64,000 nt of DNA from Neptunicoccus cionae (GCF_014643735.1 NZ_BMKA01000002.1:186001-250000); one strand, 5' to 3'. Shown: positions 9,094-18,454, numbered from the stretch's first letter. Numbers and translations: made by a program. The notes: generated by a model not told the origin, from the letters alone.

Positions 9094-9680
9094 CGCATTT
9101 CTCCTTTAGCATTTTTAGTGGAGTCTGTTGCTCCGGTTTGGGGCAGATCATCCGCCCAGTCTTCGGCCCCGACGACGACTTTGGACATTAATTCGAACAG
9201 GATTTGCCGCTCTCCCTTGGACAGGGGGGTCAGCATCTTTTCTTCATAGGATTCGAAAACGGACACGGTTTCATTGAACAGTTTGCGGCCTTTATCGGAC
9301 AGGCGCAGTGCTTGGCGGCGACCACCGCCGGGCGCTTTACTGCGTTCTTCCAGTAGCCCCATCATCTCCAGCCGTTTGACGGCTCTGCTGAGGGTGTTTT
9401 TGGGAAAACCTGAAGTGCGCGAAATATCCCGTGCGCTACCGCCATCGGCCAAAGCCAGCGAATAGATCACGACGTACTCGTGGCGTTTTAACCCGTAAGT
9501 GTCCTGAATCCAGGCATAAAGGGGCGTATTATAGAGCAGCGAAAGGTAGTTAATCCTAAAACTGAACGGGCACGGATTTTGCCATAACTTCGCGTCCAGC
9601 ATATCCGGCAGGTCATCTGAATCCTGTGTGATTTCAGAAGTGCCGTTCTTTTGTTCAGAAGCGCCGCTTGGAGCTGACAT
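9090..9680 (-). CDS. MarR-family transcriptional regulator, first gene of the catabolic operon
   Basis: The 196-residue protein has an N-terminal polar tail of about 30 residues, then a MarR winged helix (about 60-150) with GSARDISRTSGFPKNTLSRAV as recognition region and GGGRRQALRLSDKG as wing. It is divergent from the oligopeptide-transporter operon, with 163 bases between the starts. Two matching operator-like palindromes lie in that gap. By analogy with many MarR proteins it probably represses both arms until a pathway compound binds. Confidence 0.87.
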   Translation of the reverse strand: MSAPSGASEQKNGTSEITQDSDDLPDMLDAKLWQNPCPFSFRINYLSLLYNTPLYAWIQDTYGLKRHEYVVIYSLALADGGSARDISRTSGFPKNTLSRAVKRLEMMGLLEERSKAPGGGRRQALRLSDKGRKLFNETVSVFESYEEKMLTPLSKGERQILFELMSKVVVGAEDWADDLPQTGATDSTKNAKGEMR

Positions 9681-9710
9681 AATTTAAATAATCCCTCAAT
9701 GCACCTAACT

Positions 9711-9728
9711 AAGTTCCAAATTGAACTT
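9711..9728. promoter_or_regulatory. Operator-like palindrome 1 of the MarR/transporter divergent region
   Basis: AAGTTCCAAATTGAACTT has six-base perfect arms AAGTTC/GAACTT. It lies about 30 bases upstream of the MarR start. A second, near-identical palindrome is centred 53 bases away, roughly five helical turns, so both would face the same side of the DNA. The spacing and shared GTTCCAAAT core support cooperative binding by the adjacent MarR protein. Confidence 0.6.
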
Positions 9729-9763
9729 GACTACGATGTTAACTCACCACATTGTGAGAATAC

Positions 9764-9780
9764 AAGTTCCAAATGGAACA
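9764..9780. promoter_or_regulatory. Operator-like palindrome 2 of the MarR/transporter divergent region
   Basis: AAGTTCCAAATGGAACA contains GTTCCA-AA-TGGAAC, a six-base perfect inverted repeat, and shares AAGTTCCAAAT with the site at 9711. It lies about 65 bases before the binding-protein start, placed to block the promoter of the transporter operon. Confidence 0.6.
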
Positions 9781-9843
9781 CCGAACTAAATAAATCTTCG
9801 GATGGGGCACAACGCACCTATCCTCCAACGGGAAGGGAAAACG

Positions 9844-11430
9844 ATGATATTTAAGAAGTTCCTTGCACCTCTTGCGGTCACGATTGGCCTGACTGCGGCT
9901 ACCGCTGCATCAGCCCAAACGCTGACGATGGGTGTGCGCGGCGGACCGGAATCAATGGATCCGCATTTCTCCGCGCTTGGCTCTCATGCGGAAGCGGCCA
10001 AGCACATCTTTGACACCCTTGTCTGGTCGGGCACCGACCTGCAAATCGAACCGGGACTGGCCACCAGCTGGACACCCGTGGACGAAGACACATGGGAATT
10101 CAAGCTGCGCGAAGGCGTGAAATTCCATGACGGTTCGGATTTCGACGCAGAAGACGTCAAATTCTCGATCGAGCGTATTCCGGTTGTGACAGGCCCGACA
10201 ACCACAGCGATCTATGTGCGCCGTGTTGCTGGTGTAGACATCATTGACCCCCACACGATCCACATCCACACAGACGGTCAGGCGGCAACCTTGCCAAACG
10301 ATTTCATCCGTCTGTTCATCGTTTCTTCCGAGGCGGCGGCCGATTACTCCACGCCTGAAACCGCAGCGGGCGGCTTTAACTCCGGTGCTGCGACAATCGG
10401 GACCGGCCCTTACAAATACGTAAGCTGGGAGCCGAAAGGCGATCTCGTGCTAGAGCGCAACGATGACTACTGGCGCGGTGAAGGTGCTTGGGAAAAGGTG
10501 ATCCGCAAGGAAATCCCAAACGACAGTTCCCGCCTTGCAGCGCTCAAAGCCGGTCAGGTTGATGTGATCAACTATGTCTCCTCTGTTGATTATCTCGCGC
10601 TGGAACGGGATTCCAGTGTTGATGCGATCAAAGGTGACAGCGTTTACGTGATGAACCTGCAACTCGACCAACGGGAAAAGACACCTCTGGTGCGGGCCAA
10701 AGACGGTTCCGAACTGGCGGAGAACCCGCTGCGTGATCTGAAGGTGCGGCAGGCCATCGACCTTGCAATCGACCGTGAAACCATGGTGGATATCGTACTT
10801 GAAGGTCTTGGCAAACCAGCCAACCAGATGATGCCTCCGGGGTTCTTTGGGTCCAGCGAAGACATCCCCATGCCTGCATACGACCCTGCAAAAGCCAAGA
10901 AAATGCTGGCGGATGCCGGTTATCCCGAAGGGTTCGAGGTTGACCTTTATTGCACAAGCGACCGGTTGCCCGGTGATGGTGCGATCTGTCAGGGTTTGGG
11001 CCAGATGTTGACCCAAGTGGGCATCAACACCAACGTCAACGCAGTGTCTAAAACCGTATATTTCCCTGCACAAGCACGTTTGGAATACTCTATGTTCATG
11101 AACGGCTGGGGCACACTGACAGGCGAAGCGTCTTACACGCTTGGCGGGTTGGCGCACTCCAATAATCCTGACGTGAAACTGGGCGCGTTCAACCGCATTG
11201 CCTACAAAAACGACGATGTGGATCAACTGCTGCAAACCGGTGCAACCATGATGGACGCAGACGAGCGCCGCGCGACTTACGAAGAAGCAATGGAAAAGGT
11301 TATGGCCGACAAAGCCTATATCTCTTTGGTGCAACTTCAGTCTGTTTGGGGTGCCAAAGCGGGTTCGGTGGAATTCACCCCGCGCTTTGACGAAGACACA
11401 CTGGCGTTCTTTATCAAACCGGCGAATTGA
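9844..11430 (+). CDS. ABC transporter substrate-binding protein, dipeptide/oligopeptide type (SBP_bac_5)
   Basis: The 528-residue periplasmic protein has a Sec signal peptide (residues 1-24, ending ASA before Gln 25) and the family 5 signature region beginning GGPESMDPHFSAL. It resembles DppA/OppA/GsiB-type proteins that capture peptides, opines or glycosides. ATG 9844 follows GAAGGG; an earlier in-frame start at 9802 would put polar residues before the signal peptide. It is first in an operon with two permeases and two ATPases. Because a creatininase and an M20 peptidase are encoded divergently, the ligand may be an amide or modified peptide. Confidence 0.9.
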   Translation: MIFKKFLAPLAVTIGLTAATAASAQTLTMGVRGGPESMDPHFSALGSHAEAAKHIFDTLVWSGTDLQIEPGLATSWTPVDEDTWEFKLREGVKFHDGSDFDAEDVKFSIERIPVVTGPTTTAIYVRRVAGVDIIDPHTIHIHTDGQAATLPNDFIRLFIVSSEAAADYSTPETAAGGFNSGAATIGTGPYKYVSWEPKGDLVLERNDDYWRGEGAWEKVIRKEIPNDSSRLAALKAGQVDVINYVSSVDYLALERDSSVDAIKGDSVYVMNLQLDQREKTPLVRAKDGSELAENPLRDLKVRQAIDLAIDRETMVDIVLEGLGKPANQMMPPGFFGSSEDIPMPAYDPAKAKKMLADAGYPEGFEVDLYCTSDRLPGDGAICQGLGQMLTQVGINTNVNAVSKTVYFPAQARLEYSMFMNGWGTLTGEASYTLGGLAHSNNPDVKLGAFNRIAYKNDDVDQLLQTGATMMDADERRATYEEAMEKVMADKAYISLVQLQSVWGAKAGSVEFTPRFDEDTLAFFIKPAN

Positions 11431-11446
11431 TCGTCTAACGTGACAC

Positions 11447-11478
11447 AAGGCCGGGCAGCAGAGATGCCGCCCGGCCTT
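11447..11478 (+). terminator. Stem-loop between binding-protein and permease genes (partial terminator/attenuator)
   Basis: AAGGCCGGGC (11447-11456) pairs perfectly with GCCCGGCCTT (11469-11478) around a 12-base loop, followed by only TTTG. Such hairpins after binding-protein genes typically let more binding protein than membrane subunits be made, by partial termination or by protecting the 3' end of the first mRNA segment. Confidence 0.65.
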
Positions 11479-11501
11479 TGCTTGGCCCAAAGGGAGCACC
11501 C

Positions 11502-12476
11502 ATGCTCGGCTTCATCATCCAACGTTTTTTGCAGGCCATCGTCGTTATGGCTGTGATGTCGGTCATCGTATTTTGCGGTGTATATGCCATCGGCAATCCC
11601 ATCGACATCGTTATCCCGCCAGAGGCCACACAGGAAATTCGCGAAGCGGCGATCCGGCGGCTCGGGCTCGACCTGCCGCTCTACAAACAATATTTCATCT
11701 TCATGGCCAATCTGCTGCAAGGGGATCTCGGACGCTCCTTCGTTTACAATGTGCCCGTGCTTGAACTGATCGGAGGCCGCCTGCCCGCAACGCTGGAGCT
11801 GGTTCTGATCTCGGTCATCTCGGCAACAGTTCTGGGGGTCAGCCTTGGTGTCTATGCAGGCTATCGCCCTGAAAGCTGGATCTCCAAAACCATCATGGGC
11901 GTGTCTGTGCTCGGGTTTTCTGTGCCCTCCTTCTGGGTTGGCCTGATCCTTATTCTGTTCTTTGCGGTACACCTTGGCTGGCTGCCCGCAGGTGGTCGCG
12001 GTGAAACGGTGGAAATCTGGGGCGTGGCGTGGTCTTTCCCCACGCTTGACGGTCTGTCCCATATCGTGCTGCCCGCCGTTAATCTGGCGCTGTTCAAACT
12101 GGCGATGATGATCCGTCTGGCCCGTGCCGGAACCCGAGAAATCATGTTGACCGACACAATCAAATTCGCCCGTGCTGCGGGTATTTCCGAGGGCACGATC
12201 CTGCGCCGCCACCTGTTGAAACTGATCTCCATTCCGATCCTCACAGTCTTCGGACTCGAGCTTGGCTCAACCCTTGCCTTTGCAGTTGTGACCGAAACGA
12301 TCTTTTCGTGGCCCGGCGTAGGCAAGTTGATCATCGACAGTATCGGCGTTCTGGACCGCCCTGTCATGGTGGCTTACCTGATCCTTGTTGCTTTCCTTTT
12401 CGTAACCATCAACTTCGTGATTGATCTGGTCTTTGCCCTGATTGATCCGCGCGTGCGTCAAGGGGCGACATCATGA
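11502..12476 (+). CDS. ABC transporter permease, DppB/OppB type
   Basis: The 324-residue inner-membrane subunit has an N-terminal helix (GFIIQRFLQAIVVMAVMSVIV), a periplasmic loop and a BPD_transp_1 domain. The EAA-like cytoplasmic loop is at ARAAGISEGTILRRHLL. ATG 11502 follows AGGGAG. It overlaps the next permease by four bases. With DppC-type, DppD-type and DppF-type partners it forms the importer channel. Confidence 0.88.
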   Translation: MLGFIIQRFLQAIVVMAVMSVIVFCGVYAIGNPIDIVIPPEATQEIREAAIRRLGLDLPLYKQYFIFMANLLQGDLGRSFVYNVPVLELIGGRLPATLELVLISVISATVLGVSLGVYAGYRPESWISKTIMGVSVLGFSVPSFWVGLILILFFAVHLGWLPAGGRGETVEIWGVAWSFPTLDGLSHIVLPAVNLALFKLAMMIRLARAGTREIMLTDTIKFARAAGISEGTILRRHLLKLISIPILTVFGLELGSTLAFAVVTETIFSWPGVGKLIIDSIGVLDRPVMVAYLILVAFLFVTINFVIDLVFALIDPRVRQGATS

Positions 12477-13354
12477 AAAACGCAAGCACTCCGCTCGGTC
12501 GGTTCTGGGCCGAATTCCGCGAAAACCGGGTCGCTGTTGTGGCGCTGGCGGTTGTGGTCCTGCTGATGCTTCTGGCGCTGTTCGCCGCCTTTGTGTCACC
12601 GCAAAACCCTTATGACATGGCCAACCTGTCTTTAATGGACAGCCGCCGCCCGCCGGGATTTGTCGGTTCAGGAGGCTACACCCATTTGCTGGGGACCGAT
12701 CCGCAAGGGCGCGACCTTCTGTCTGCGATTTTCTACGGCCTGCGCATCTCGATCCAGATCGGACTTGCTGCGGGTATCGTGTCGCTCAGCCTTGGGACGA
12801 CCCTTGGCATTCTTGCGGCTTACGTCGGTGGACGGGTTGAAACGCTGATCATGCGGGCTGTGGACCTTCAACTGTCCTTTCCGGCCATCCTGCTGGCGCT
12901 GGTGATTGTCGCGTTGCTCGGCCAAGGGAAGGCGCAACTGATCGGGGCGCTGGTTGCTGCGCAATACGCCTATTTTGCCCGCACCGCTTATGGCGCGGCC
13001 AAGGCGGAACGGGGTAAGGATTATATCGAAGCCGCCCTTGCAACCCCGATGAGCGGCCGTCTGGTGGTGCTGCGCCACTTGCTGCCAAACTGCACCCCGC
13101 CGCTGATCGTAGTGGCCACCGTGCAAATCGCGAACTCCATCTCGCTTGAGGCAACGCTCAGCTTTCTGGGGCTGGGGCTGCCTGTGACCGAACCTTCGCT
13201 TGGAATGCTGATCTCCAACGGCTTTCCCTACATGATGAGCGGACGTTACTGGATCTCTTTCTACCCCGGTGTGGCGCTGATCATCTTGATCGTCGCGATT
13301 AACCTTGTCGGCGACCAGATCCGCGACCAATTCAATCCGAGGCTTCGCAAATGA
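12473..13354 (+). CDS. ABC transporter permease, DppC/OppC type
   Basis: The 293-residue inner-membrane subunit opens with a short cytoplasmic segment and FRENRVAVVALAVVVLLMLL as first helix. This is the N-terminal domain typical of DppC, and a BPD_transp_1 domain follows. LLGTDPQGRDLLSAIFYGLR is the family hallmark. It is coupled by ATGA overlaps on both sides and pairs with the upstream permease. Confidence 0.9.
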   Translation: MKNASTPLGRFWAEFRENRVAVVALAVVVLLMLLALFAAFVSPQNPYDMANLSLMDSRRPPGFVGSGGYTHLLGTDPQGRDLLSAIFYGLRISIQIGLAAGIVSLSLGTTLGILAAYVGGRVETLIMRAVDLQLSFPAILLALVIVALLGQGKAQLIGALVAAQYAYFARTAYGAAKAERGKDYIEAALATPMSGRLVVLRHLLPNCTPPLIVVATVQIANSISLEATLSFLGLGLPVTEPSLGMLISNGFPYMMSGRYWISFYPGVALIILIVAINLVGDQIRDQFNPRLRK

Positions 13355-14334
13355 CCACCCCAGTACTCAGTGTTAAAGACCTAAAGACCCACTTTTTCAC
13401 TCGCGCAGGCGTGGTGAAGGCGGTTGACGGTATTTCATTCGATCTGGCCGAGGGCGAGATCATGGGGCTGGTTGGTGAAAGCGGATCGGGCAAGACCGTG
13501 ACCGGATTTTCCCTGCTGGGACTGGTCGATGCACCGGGTCGGATTGTGGAAGGCTCGGTCAAGTTGAAGGGGACGGAACTGACGACGCTTTCAACCGGTG
13601 AACTACGCAGCCGTCGCGGTCGTGACATTTCGATGATCTTTCAGGACCCAATCGCAACGCTTAACCCGATGTTAACCATTGGCCAGCAGATGCGCATGGC
13701 GATTGATGCCCATGAACGGCTTGGCGCGCGGGCGTCCGAAGCGCGCGCAGCGGAGCTGTTGACCCAAGTCGGCATCCCGTCCGCCAAAGAGCGTCTGCGC
13801 GCCTACCCCCACGAATTTTCCGGCGGGATGCGCCAGCGCGTGGCCATCGCCATTGCCCTGCTGCACCGCCCAGCGGTGATCGTTGCAGACGAACCAACCA
13901 CAGCGCTTGATGTTTCAATACAGGCGCAAATCCTGTTCCAGATGCGTGATCTGGCACGGGAAACCGGAACCGCAATGGTCTGGATCAGCCATGATCTGGC
14001 TGTGGTCTCCAGTCTCGCGAGCAAACTGGCGGTGATGTATGCGGGCCGGATCGTGGAACAAGGCCCCACCGCGACCCTGCTGCGCGATCCCCGTCATCCT
14101 TATACGGCAGGGCTGATCGCCTCCCTGCCGGCAATGGCAGCCCCGGGCACTCCGTTGACGCAGATACCCGGCACGACACCGTCTCTGCTCTCCCTGCCCG
14201 AGGGCTGCCCCTTTGCACCGCGCTGCGACCGCGCCACCGACACCTGTAAAACGGACCCGAGCATGACCCACCAAGACAATCGCGGCTGGCGCTGTTTTCA
14301 CCCTGTCACCCGCACAGCAGAGGTGCCCGCATGA
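13351..14334 (+). CDS. ABC transporter ATP-binding protein, DppD/OppD type
   Basis: The 327-residue ATPase has Walker A GESGSGKT (about 48-55), signature FSGGMRQR, and Walker [13 protein letters not shown]. The C-terminal oligopeptide extension includes the Cys-rich [14 protein letters not shown] region, typical of the OppD/DppD group and capable of holding an Fe-S cluster. It overlaps DppC- and DppF-type genes by four bases each and powers import with the next gene product. Confidence 0.9.
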   Translation: MTTPVLSVKDLKTHFFTRAGVVKAVDGISFDLAEGEIMGLVGESGSGKTVTGFSLLGLVDAPGRIVEGSVKLKGTELTTLSTGELRSRRGRDISMIFQDPIATLNPMLTIGQQMRMAIDAHERLGARASEARAAELLTQVGIPSAKERLRAYPHEFSGGMRQRVAIAIALLHRPAVIVADEPTTALDVSIQAQILFQMRDLARETGTAMVWISHDLAVVSSLASKLAVMYAGRIVEQGPTATLLRDPRHPYTAGLIASLPAMAAPGTPLTQIPGTTPSLLSLPEGCPFAPRCDRATDTCKTDPSMTHQDNRGWRCFHPVTRTAEVPA

Positions 14335-15341
14335 GCCCTTTTCTTAGCATAGATGATGTGTCCCGCCTGTTTGGTCCAAACCTGACCACCGGCGAAAAGA
14401 TCGCCGCAAAACTGGGCAGCAAGGTTGAAACCCGCTCTGTGCGCGCGGTGTCGGATGTTACCCTATCGGTGCGCAAAGGCGAAACTTTGGGTCTGGTCGG
14501 AGAATCCGGTTGCGGGAAATCCACACTTGGTCGGTTGATCGCAGGCATCCTGCCGCCCACAACCGGCAGCGTAACAATTGACGGCAAACCGGTGATGGAA
14601 AAAGGCACCAAAGTAACAACCCGCGTGCAGACCGTGTTTCAAGACCCGTTTGCCAGCCTTGATCCCCGTATGAAAGTGGGTGACACCGTTGCGGAAGGCC
14701 CGATCGCCCACGGTCTGACCACCAAAGGACAGTCCCGCGATTACGTGGCCGGTTGGTTTGAAAGGGTCGGGCTTGATCCGGACTGGGCAGTCCGCTACCC
14801 ACACCAGTTTTCCGGCGGCCAGCGCCAGCGGATTGCCATTGCCCGTGCTTTGGCGATGCAACCGGATGTTCTGATCTGCGACGAACCTGTTGCATCGCTT
14901 GACGTGTCCATTCAGGCGCAAATTATCAATCTGTTTCTGGAACTGACCCATGATCTGGAACTGACGTGTGTTTTCATTAGCCACGATCTGTCCGTGGTGC
15001 AGCATGTCAGTGACCGCGTGGCAGTGATGTATCTGGGCCGGATCGTAGAACTTGGCCCCGTGAACGAGGTTTTCGGCACCCCTGCCCACCCTTATACATC
15101 GGCGTTGTTTGGCAGTGTTCCCAAGCTGGTGCTGGATGCAGACGAACTCGTGCATTTTGAAACCATCGACGGCGAAGTCCCCTCGCCGCTTTCGCCCCCG
15201 TCCGGGTGTTATTATCATCCGCGCTGTCCGCTCGCGACAGAGCTGTGCAGCGGCCAGCAGCCCGCGACGCAAGGCGTGACCGAACTGCGGGCTGTGGCCT
15301 GTCATCATTTTGAACAGCAGCTTGCAAAATCCACTGCCTGA
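14331..15341 (+). CDS. ABC transporter ATP-binding protein, DppF/OppF type
   Basis: The 336-residue second ATPase has Walker A GESGCGKS, signature FSGGQRQR and Walker [15 protein letters not shown]-terminal oligopeptide domain carries [14 protein letters not shown]. It differs from the partner ATPase as expected for a heterodimer. It is the last transporter gene, and the aldolase-like gene follows 18 bases later. Confidence 0.9.
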   Translation: MSPFLSIDDVSRLFGPNLTTGEKIAAKLGSKVETRSVRAVSDVTLSVRKGETLGLVGESGCGKSTLGRLIAGILPPTTGSVTIDGKPVMEKGTKVTTRVQTVFQDPFASLDPRMKVGDTVAEGPIAHGLTTKGQSRDYVAGWFERVGLDPDWAVRYPHQFSGGQRQRIAIARALAMQPDVLICDEPVASLDVSIQAQIINLFLELTHDLELTCVFISHDLSVVQHVSDRVAVMYLGRIVELGPVNEVFGTPAHPYTSALFGSVPKLVLDADELVHFETIDGEVPSPLSPPSGCYYHPRCPLATELCSGQQPATQGVTELRAVACHHFEQQLAKSTA

Positions 15342-15359
15342 CCCGAAAGCCACCCCAAC

Positions 15360-15854
15360 ATGACACAAGCCGCATTTTCCACCGCCGATTTGTTTGATGC
15401 GCAGCCTGACACCGTGCAAGTCTGCGAATTGCAATTCCGCTCTTTTGGTAAGCACAGCTGTTTTGCCGGTCCCTGCGTAACGCTGACAACATTCGAGGAT
15501 CACCGTCCAGTACTGGAGGTACTGAAAACCCAAGGCGAAGGCCGTGTGCTGGTGGTGGACGGGCAAGGTTCGCTTAGGGTGGGATTGCTCGGCGACAGGC
15601 TGGCAGAAATTGCAGCTCAAACAGGCTGGGCCGGAGTGGTTATCAACGGCGCAGTGCGTGACAGCAGCGGCATTGACGCGCTTGGGATCGGGGTGAAAGC
15701 CCTTGGCACAACGGCACGGCGCGGCGCCGTGGAAGCGTCATCCACCACCGGCGAACCTTTGTCCATCGGCGGAGCGACCGTCACAGCAGAGGACTGGATT
15801 TATGCCGATCGCGACTGTGTTATCGTCGCACCGCACAAATTGGACATCCCCTAA
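15360..15854 (+). CDS. RraA-family protein (HMG/CHA aldolase-like)
   Basis: The 164-residue protein has the RraA/MenG-like fold shared by the RNase E regulator RraA and by class II 4-hydroxy-4-methyl-2-oxoglutarate/4-carboxy-4-hydroxy-2-oxoadipate aldolases. The metal/pyruvate motif is visible as GLLGD (75-79) followed by NGAVRDSSGI with Arg 100 and Asp 101. Its place at the end of a transporter operon, opposite catabolic enzymes, suggests retro-aldol cleavage yielding pyruvate or oxaloacetate. An RNase E role cannot be excluded. Its TAA interlocks with the urtE stop on the other strand (CTAA, 15851-15854). Confidence 0.75.
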   Translation: MTQAAFSTADLFDAQPDTVQVCELQFRSFGKHSCFAGPCVTLTTFEDHRPVLEVLKTQGEGRVLVVDGQGSLRVGLLGDRLAEIAAQTGWAGVVINGAVRDSSGIDALGIGVKALGTTARRGAVEASSTTGEPLSIGGATVTAEDWIYADRDCVIVAPHKLDIP

Positions 15855-16546
15855 AGCGCAAGATCTTCCATCAGCGCATCCTTGCTGTAAGCTGCCTTTT
15901 GCGCACTGCGCTTCACGCGCCCCTGTTCCATCACCACAAACGTATCCGCGATGCGATAGGCGAAATCGGCGTTCTGTTCGACCAGAACAATCGCCATTTC
16001 CCCCTGCCCCCGCAAGGTTTCCAGTGCGTCACCGATTTGCTGGATCACGTTGGGCTGGATGCCCTCGGTCGGTTCGTCCAACAACAGAACCTTCGGCTTG
16101 GAGATCAACGCGCGCGCAATGGCAAGCTGCTGCTGTTGCCCACCGGACAAATCCCCGCCACGGCGCTTTTGCATGTCTTTGAGCACGGGAAACAGATCAA
16201 AAATATAGTCGGGGATAAGGTGTTCTGCTTTTGGCAGGCAGGCGAACCCGGTCTCGAGGTTCTCAAGAACTGTCATCATCGGAAAGACCTCGCGCCCTTG
16301 GGGCACATAGGCAATCCCGGCATGGGCCGCCTGAAAAGCGGAGCCGAGAGTTACAGCATCCCCCGCCACCGCAACAGAGCCGCCGCCCAGCGGATGACGA
16401 CCGGAGATCGCTTTCAGCAGGCTGGTTTTGCCCACCCCGTTATTGCCCATCACCGCCGTGATCTGCCCTACTTCAGCGCGCAGGCAGACATCAAAGAGGA
16501 TCTGGCTCTGGCCATATTTCAGCGTAACATCTTGTACATCAAGCAT
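15851..16546 (-). CDS. urtE: Urea ABC transporter ATP-binding protein UrtE
   Basis: This is a 231-residue LivF-type ATPase with Walker A GNNGVGKT (34-41), signature LSGGQQQQ and Walker B VLLLDEPTEGIQP; TEGIQP is diagnostic of UrtE. ATG 16546 overlaps the urtD stop by eight bases and gives the usual family length, so I prefer it to a TTG 24 bases upstream. Last gene of urtABCDE. It energises high-affinity urea uptake together with UrtD. Confidence 0.9.
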   Translation of the reverse strand: MLDVQDVTLKYGQSQILFDVCLRAEVGQITAVMGNNGVGKTSLLKAISGRHPLGGGSVAVAGDAVTLGSAFQAAHAGIAYVPQGREVFPMMTVLENLETGFACLPKAEHLIPDYIFDLFPVLKDMQKRRGGDLSGGQQQQLAIARALISKPKVLLLDEPTEGIQPNVIQQIGDALETLRGQGEMAIVLVEQNADFAYRIADTFVVMEQGRVKRSAQKAAYSKDALMEDLAL

Positions 16547-17288
16547 GGGACCGTCCCAAATAAACATCAATTACTGTCTGGTTCGAGGTGACATGATCCA
16601 GACTCCCTTCGGCAAGGACAGACCCTTCGTGCAGCACCGTCACCTTGCAGTTCAAACGGCGGACAAACTCCATATCGTGTTCCACCACCACAACCGCGCG
16701 GGTTTTGGCCGCTTCGCGCAGAATATCGGTGGTCTTTTCCCGTTCCTCGGGCGTCATACCTGCGGCAGGTTCATCCACCAGCATCAAACGGGGTTCCTGT
16801 GCCAGCAGCATTCCGATCTCCAGCCATTGCTTTTGCCCGTGACTGAGCTCTCCAGCGCTGCGGGTCAGGCTGTCCGCCAACCCGATCTGTTCAGCCACGG
16901 CCTCAATCCTTGCCCCGTTTGCTTTGGTCTTTTTGTGCATCAGCACCGAAAACGGCCCGCGCGGGGTCTTGAGCGCCATCGCAAGGTTTTGCCGCACGGT
17001 TTGGGCCTCAAACACTGTAGGTTTCTGGAACTTGCGCCCGATCCCCTCGCGCGCGATCTGGCTTTCGGACATTCCCAGCAACGAGATATTCCGCTCCCCC
17101 CAAACCACAGTGCCTTCGTCAGGTTTGGTCTTACCTGTGACGATATCCATAAACGTAGTCTTGCCCGCCCCGTTCGGCCCGATAATTGCTCGCAATTCGG
17201 TCGGGGCGAAGTTGATCGACAGGTTATTGATGGCGCGGAACCCGTCGAATGTCACGCTGACGCCGTTCACTTCCAACAGCATGCTCAT
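16539..17288 (-). CDS. urtD: Urea ABC transporter ATP-binding protein UrtD
   Basis: This is a 249-residue LivG-type ATPase. Walker A GPNGAGKTT is at about 37-45, the atypical signature LSHGQKQWLEIGM is characteristic of this branch, and Walker B is RLMLVDEPAAGM. The C-terminus VIDVYLGR matches UrtD. ATGA overlap with urtC and 8-base overlap with urtE show tight coupling. Confidence 0.92.
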   Translation of the reverse strand: MSMLLEVNGVSVTFDGFRAINNLSINFAPTELRAIIGPNGAGKTTFMDIVTGKTKPDEGTVVWGERNISLLGMSESQIAREGIGRKFQKPTVFEAQTVRQNLAMALKTPRGPFSVLMHKKTKANGARIEAVAEQIGLADSLTRSAGELSHGQKQWLEIGMLLAQEPRLMLVDEPAAGMTPEEREKTTDILREAAKTRAVVVVEHDMEFVRRLNCKVTVLHEGSVLAEGSLDHVTSNQTVIDVYLGRSHA

Positions 17289-18451
17289 GACGGTTTCCTC
17301 ACCAGATAATCAAACAAACCGCCGATGCCCTTGGGGAAGTACAAGGTGACAGCGACAAAGGACATGCCCAGCAGCACCAACCACCAGTCGGTCCATTGCA
17401 CCGTGTAAAAACCCAGATTGATATTCGGGGCGCCACCACCGGTGAACCAGCTTGACAGAAGCGAGACAAACACCGCGCCGATCACCGCACCGTACAGTCG
17501 CCCGCGCCCGCCAATGGCCACCCAGACCGCCAGATAGATCGAGGCAATCGGCGCGACTTCGCCGGGGTTGATGATCCCTGCTTGCGGATAATACAGCGCA
17601 CCGGCAATGCCTGCGGCAATGGCAGTGGTGGTGAAAATGAACAGTTTATAGCTTTCGACGTGATAGCCCAAAAACCGGACGCGGGCCTCGTTGTCGCGTA
17701 TGCCCTTCACGATGCTGCCCATCTTGCCCGACACGATCCACGCAAAGCCGATATAGGCCGCGCCCAGCGCAAAGGCCGATGCGATAAAGAACGCAATCGA
17801 CACTTTGGCCTGCGACGAATCCTCGAACCCCGGAATATTTTGCAGACCGGACAGGCCGTTATTCCCGCGCAACCCGCTGTCGTTCTGAAACAGATACAGC
17901 GCAAGCGCCAGCGTCATCGCCTGAGTAAGGATCGACAGGTAAACGCCCGTAACACGGCTGCGAAAGGCCAGCCAGCCGAAAACCAGCGCCAGCGCCCCCG
18001 GCACAAGGACCACCATCAGCAGTTGCACAAACAGATTGTCCGCAAAGGCCCAGATCAGTGGAAATTCCGAACTGCCGACCACGCCGAAAATCTGGTTGCC
18101 GATGGCATCTGAAATCTCGGCAGGCGTGGGCGGCAAGGGCTGGCTCGCAAGGCTGGTCATCACAATGCCTTCGGTGCGCGCGTACATCAGCCACATGCCG
18201 ATGGCATAGCCGCCAATCCCGAAAAACGCGAAATGCCCGAGCGACAGAATCCCGCAATACCCCCAGACCACATCCATCGCGATGGCCACCAGCGACAGGC
18301 ACAGGGTCTTGCCCAGCGTTTTAACAAAGGACGTGGAAATCAGCCCCACGCCGGTCACTTCCGACAATAGCGTCACCGCGATTGTGAAGATCGCCAGCAG
18401 CGCGATGAAGATCAGCACCGAAGGGTTTTGGGACAGGAAGGTTTTGCGCAT
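17285..18451 (-). CDS. urtC: Urea ABC transporter permease UrtC
   Basis: The 388-residue LivM-type inner-membrane permease has GYCGILSLGHFAFFGIGGYAIG (about 64-85), a strong UrtC/LivM signature, and a long polar loop after it. It lies 3 bases after urtB and overlaps urtD by 4 bases. Together with UrtB it forms the urea channel. Confidence 0.92.
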   Translation of the reverse strand: MRKTFLSQNPSVLIFIALLAIFTIAVTLLSEVTGVGLISTSFVKTLGKTLCLSLVAIAMDVVWGYCGILSLGHFAFFGIGGYAIGMWLMYARTEGIVMTSLASQPLPPTPAEISDAIGNQIFGVVGSSEFPLIWAFADNLFVQLLMVVLVPGALALVFGWLAFRSRVTGVYLSILTQAMTLALALYLFQNDSGLRGNNGLSGLQNIPGFEDSSQAKVSIAFFIASAFALGAAYIGFAWIVSGKMGSIVKGIRDNEARVRFLGYHVESYKLFIFTTTAIAAGIAGALYYPQAGIINPGEVAPIASIYLAVWVAIGGRGRLYGAVIGAVFVSLLSSWFTGGGAPNINLGFYTVQWTDWWLVLLGMSFVAVTLYFPKGIGGLFDYLVRKPS

Positions 18452-18454
18452 GAT

